DNA from: an uncultured Sutterella sp.
GTDB lineage: Bacteria; Pseudomonadota; Gammaproteobacteria; Burkholderiales; Burkholderiaceae_F
DNA: 6,342 bases
Assembly: GCA_905192805.1 (NCBI GenBank)
Contig: CAJJMF010000150.1
Span: 1 to 6,342, forward strand
Reading direction: 5' to 3'
Below the pieces are notes generated by a model. The model was not told the origin of the DNA and made no database searches. It saw only the letters and a list, made by a program, of their open reading frames with translations. A program made the translations under genes and the position numbers. Each line of letters begins with the position of its first letter. Position 1 is the first letter of the stretch. Shown in pieces: positions 5,504 to 6,342 of the stretch.

Positions 5504-6176
5504 CTTGCCAATGCGACAAACGGCCATCGGTACGAAGCACCACACTTGCGAGCAAGGCGAGGGACGGACAGAGCACCGCTTGGGCAAACACCCAGCGGCC
5601 TGCCTCCTGCACCAGAATCCCCTCGTTGACCCACTGCTGAGCGAGGACTTTCGCAGCAAGGGGGAACGACTTAGTAGGATCTTTGCTCGCACACACGCTC
5701 CCGGCCGCGACCCACCAGCCACCTTTGACTTTTTCAACACGCGTCTGTGCCCCCCGCTCAGTAGTGATGAGTTGCTCGGCCAAGTGTTCCACCCCGGCCT
5801 GCTTCAGCGCTGCTCCCAATAAGCGACTGAGTGCGTCCGAGGCACTCACGGGCATCGTGATCGAGGACCACGTGCGGTCCTTGGCATCAAAGAGCCACGT
5901 TTTGGGAAAAACCGCCTCCTCGGTGGGTATAAACGCGGACGGCTCCCCTTCAAGCGCAACGACTGGGGTGGTAACCCCGGCGAGCGCCAAGAGCGCATTA
6001 CCCACGTCCTGAGCAGAGGAAACCGTTAGAGGGAGCGCAAACCCCACACGGGCGGAACTTTGCCCGTCGCTGTGCCAAAACACGCCCCGTGTCCCTACCC
6101 GCTCTTCGGGCGGTAGGTTTTCCCATTGGGACCAGGTATAAAAGTGCGGTCGGCTTTCTTTGGGGGTGTGAGACAT
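5496..6176 (-). CDS. Unrecognised Trp-rich protein
   Basis: A 226-residue protein that I do not recognise. The coding call rests on an open frame of good length in GC-rich DNA, codon use like the two neighbours to the left, and an end that meets the shared hairpin precisely. An in-frame TAG at 6180-6182 leaves the ATG at 6176 as the first possible Met; the ribosome site is weak (GGA about 12 nt before it). It has no signal peptide and no clear membrane helix, so it is probably cytoplasmic. It holds ten Trp, including W15, W18, W34, the pair W154-W155 and W182. The N-terminal third is a likely alpha/beta region (GVFWHSDGQSSARVGFALPL, 31-50), and residues 172-200 (LAAKVLAQQWVNEGILVQ, then RWVFAQAV) could be a small winged-helix-like module. 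It is convergent with the regulator; no functional link is visible. Confidence 0.72.
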   Translation of the reverse strand: MSHTPKESRPHFYTWSQWENLPPEERVGTRGVFWHSDGQSSARVGFALPLTVSSAQDVGNALLALAGVTTPVVALEGEPSAFIPTEEAVFPKTWLFDAKDRTWSSITMPVSASDALSRLLGAALKQAGVEHLAEQLITTERGAQTRVEKVKGGWWVAAGSVCASKDPTKSFPLAAKVLAQQWVNEGILVQEAGRWVFAQAVLCPSLALLASVVLRTDGRLSHWQAV

Positions 6177-6342
6177 AATCTAACGTCCAGAGGTTACTCT
6201 TTATCGATTAGTCTCAAGTCTACACGCAACGGTTAGCGCGTTACAAACCAGCCCACCTAGGAGCACCCGAGTCGTCCTCTGTTATAGAGCCGCCCTATTA
6301 AGATTCAGCTAACCATAGTAAAAAGGTTTTTAAATACGAATT
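6177..6342. other. Right-end region without a recognisable gene
   Basis: These 166 bp upstream of the Trp-rich gene must carry its promoter, but I found no convincing -35/-10 pair on the - strand. The last 40 bases turn AT-rich (AAAAAGG-TTTTT near 6320), and the window stops at GAATT. No tRNA-like fold was seen. Confidence 0.4.

Noticed and set aside
6177..6342. Possible tRNA or small RNA at the right end
   Set aside because: No cloverleaf arms, CCA end or conserved T-loop could be found on either strand.

Overview
This window appears to hold two unrelated pieces of gut-type bacterial DNA side by side. Positions 1 to about 2,450 look like Bacteroidota: AT-rich, no Shine-Dalgarno sequences, a lipoprotein-type signal peptide on a GH43-like carbohydrate enzyme, and a DUF1080 gene tail. 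Positions from about 2,690 onward look like a betaproteobacterium, possibly of the Sutterella/Parasutterella group: GC-rich codons, a Tat-exported respiratory-type flavoprotein, a Crp/Fnr-type regulator and a canonical Shine-Dalgarno. Sample counts by eye are 20 G+C of 60 at 541-600 and 39 of 60 at 4921-4980. The taxonomic names are inference from composition and gene types, not from a search.

Left block: the last 66 codons of a DUF1080 (3-keto-disaccharide hydrolase type) protein, a terminator-like hairpin, then a divergent ApbE-like FMN transferase on the + strand. A GH43-like lipoprotein gene faces it on the - strand, and the two genes overlap tail to tail by 32 bp. The GH43-like protein has lost two of the three canonical catalytic carboxylates by my alignment. 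Together they look like the edge of a glycan or glycoside utilisation locus.

Middle: 2223-2839 has no supported gene. It contains the composition change, several short palindromes and a good TGTGA-N6-GCACA site for a Crp-type regulator, placed at -41.5 relative to a plausible start of transcription for the flavoprotein gene.

Right block: a Tat-exported flavoprotein of the fumarate reductase/flavocytochrome c superfamily with a non-canonical active site and no heme or FMN domain; a strong intrinsic terminator; a Crp/Fnr-family regulator on the same strand whose recognition helix keeps the Crp-type Arg-Glu...Arg contacts; and an unrecognised Trp-rich protein on the opposite strand. The last two genes converge on a perfect 12-bp hairpin that contains both stop codons. 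A simple reading is a regulator controlling the neighbouring anaerobic-respiration reductase. No RNA genes, insertion sequences or CRISPR arrays were seen.
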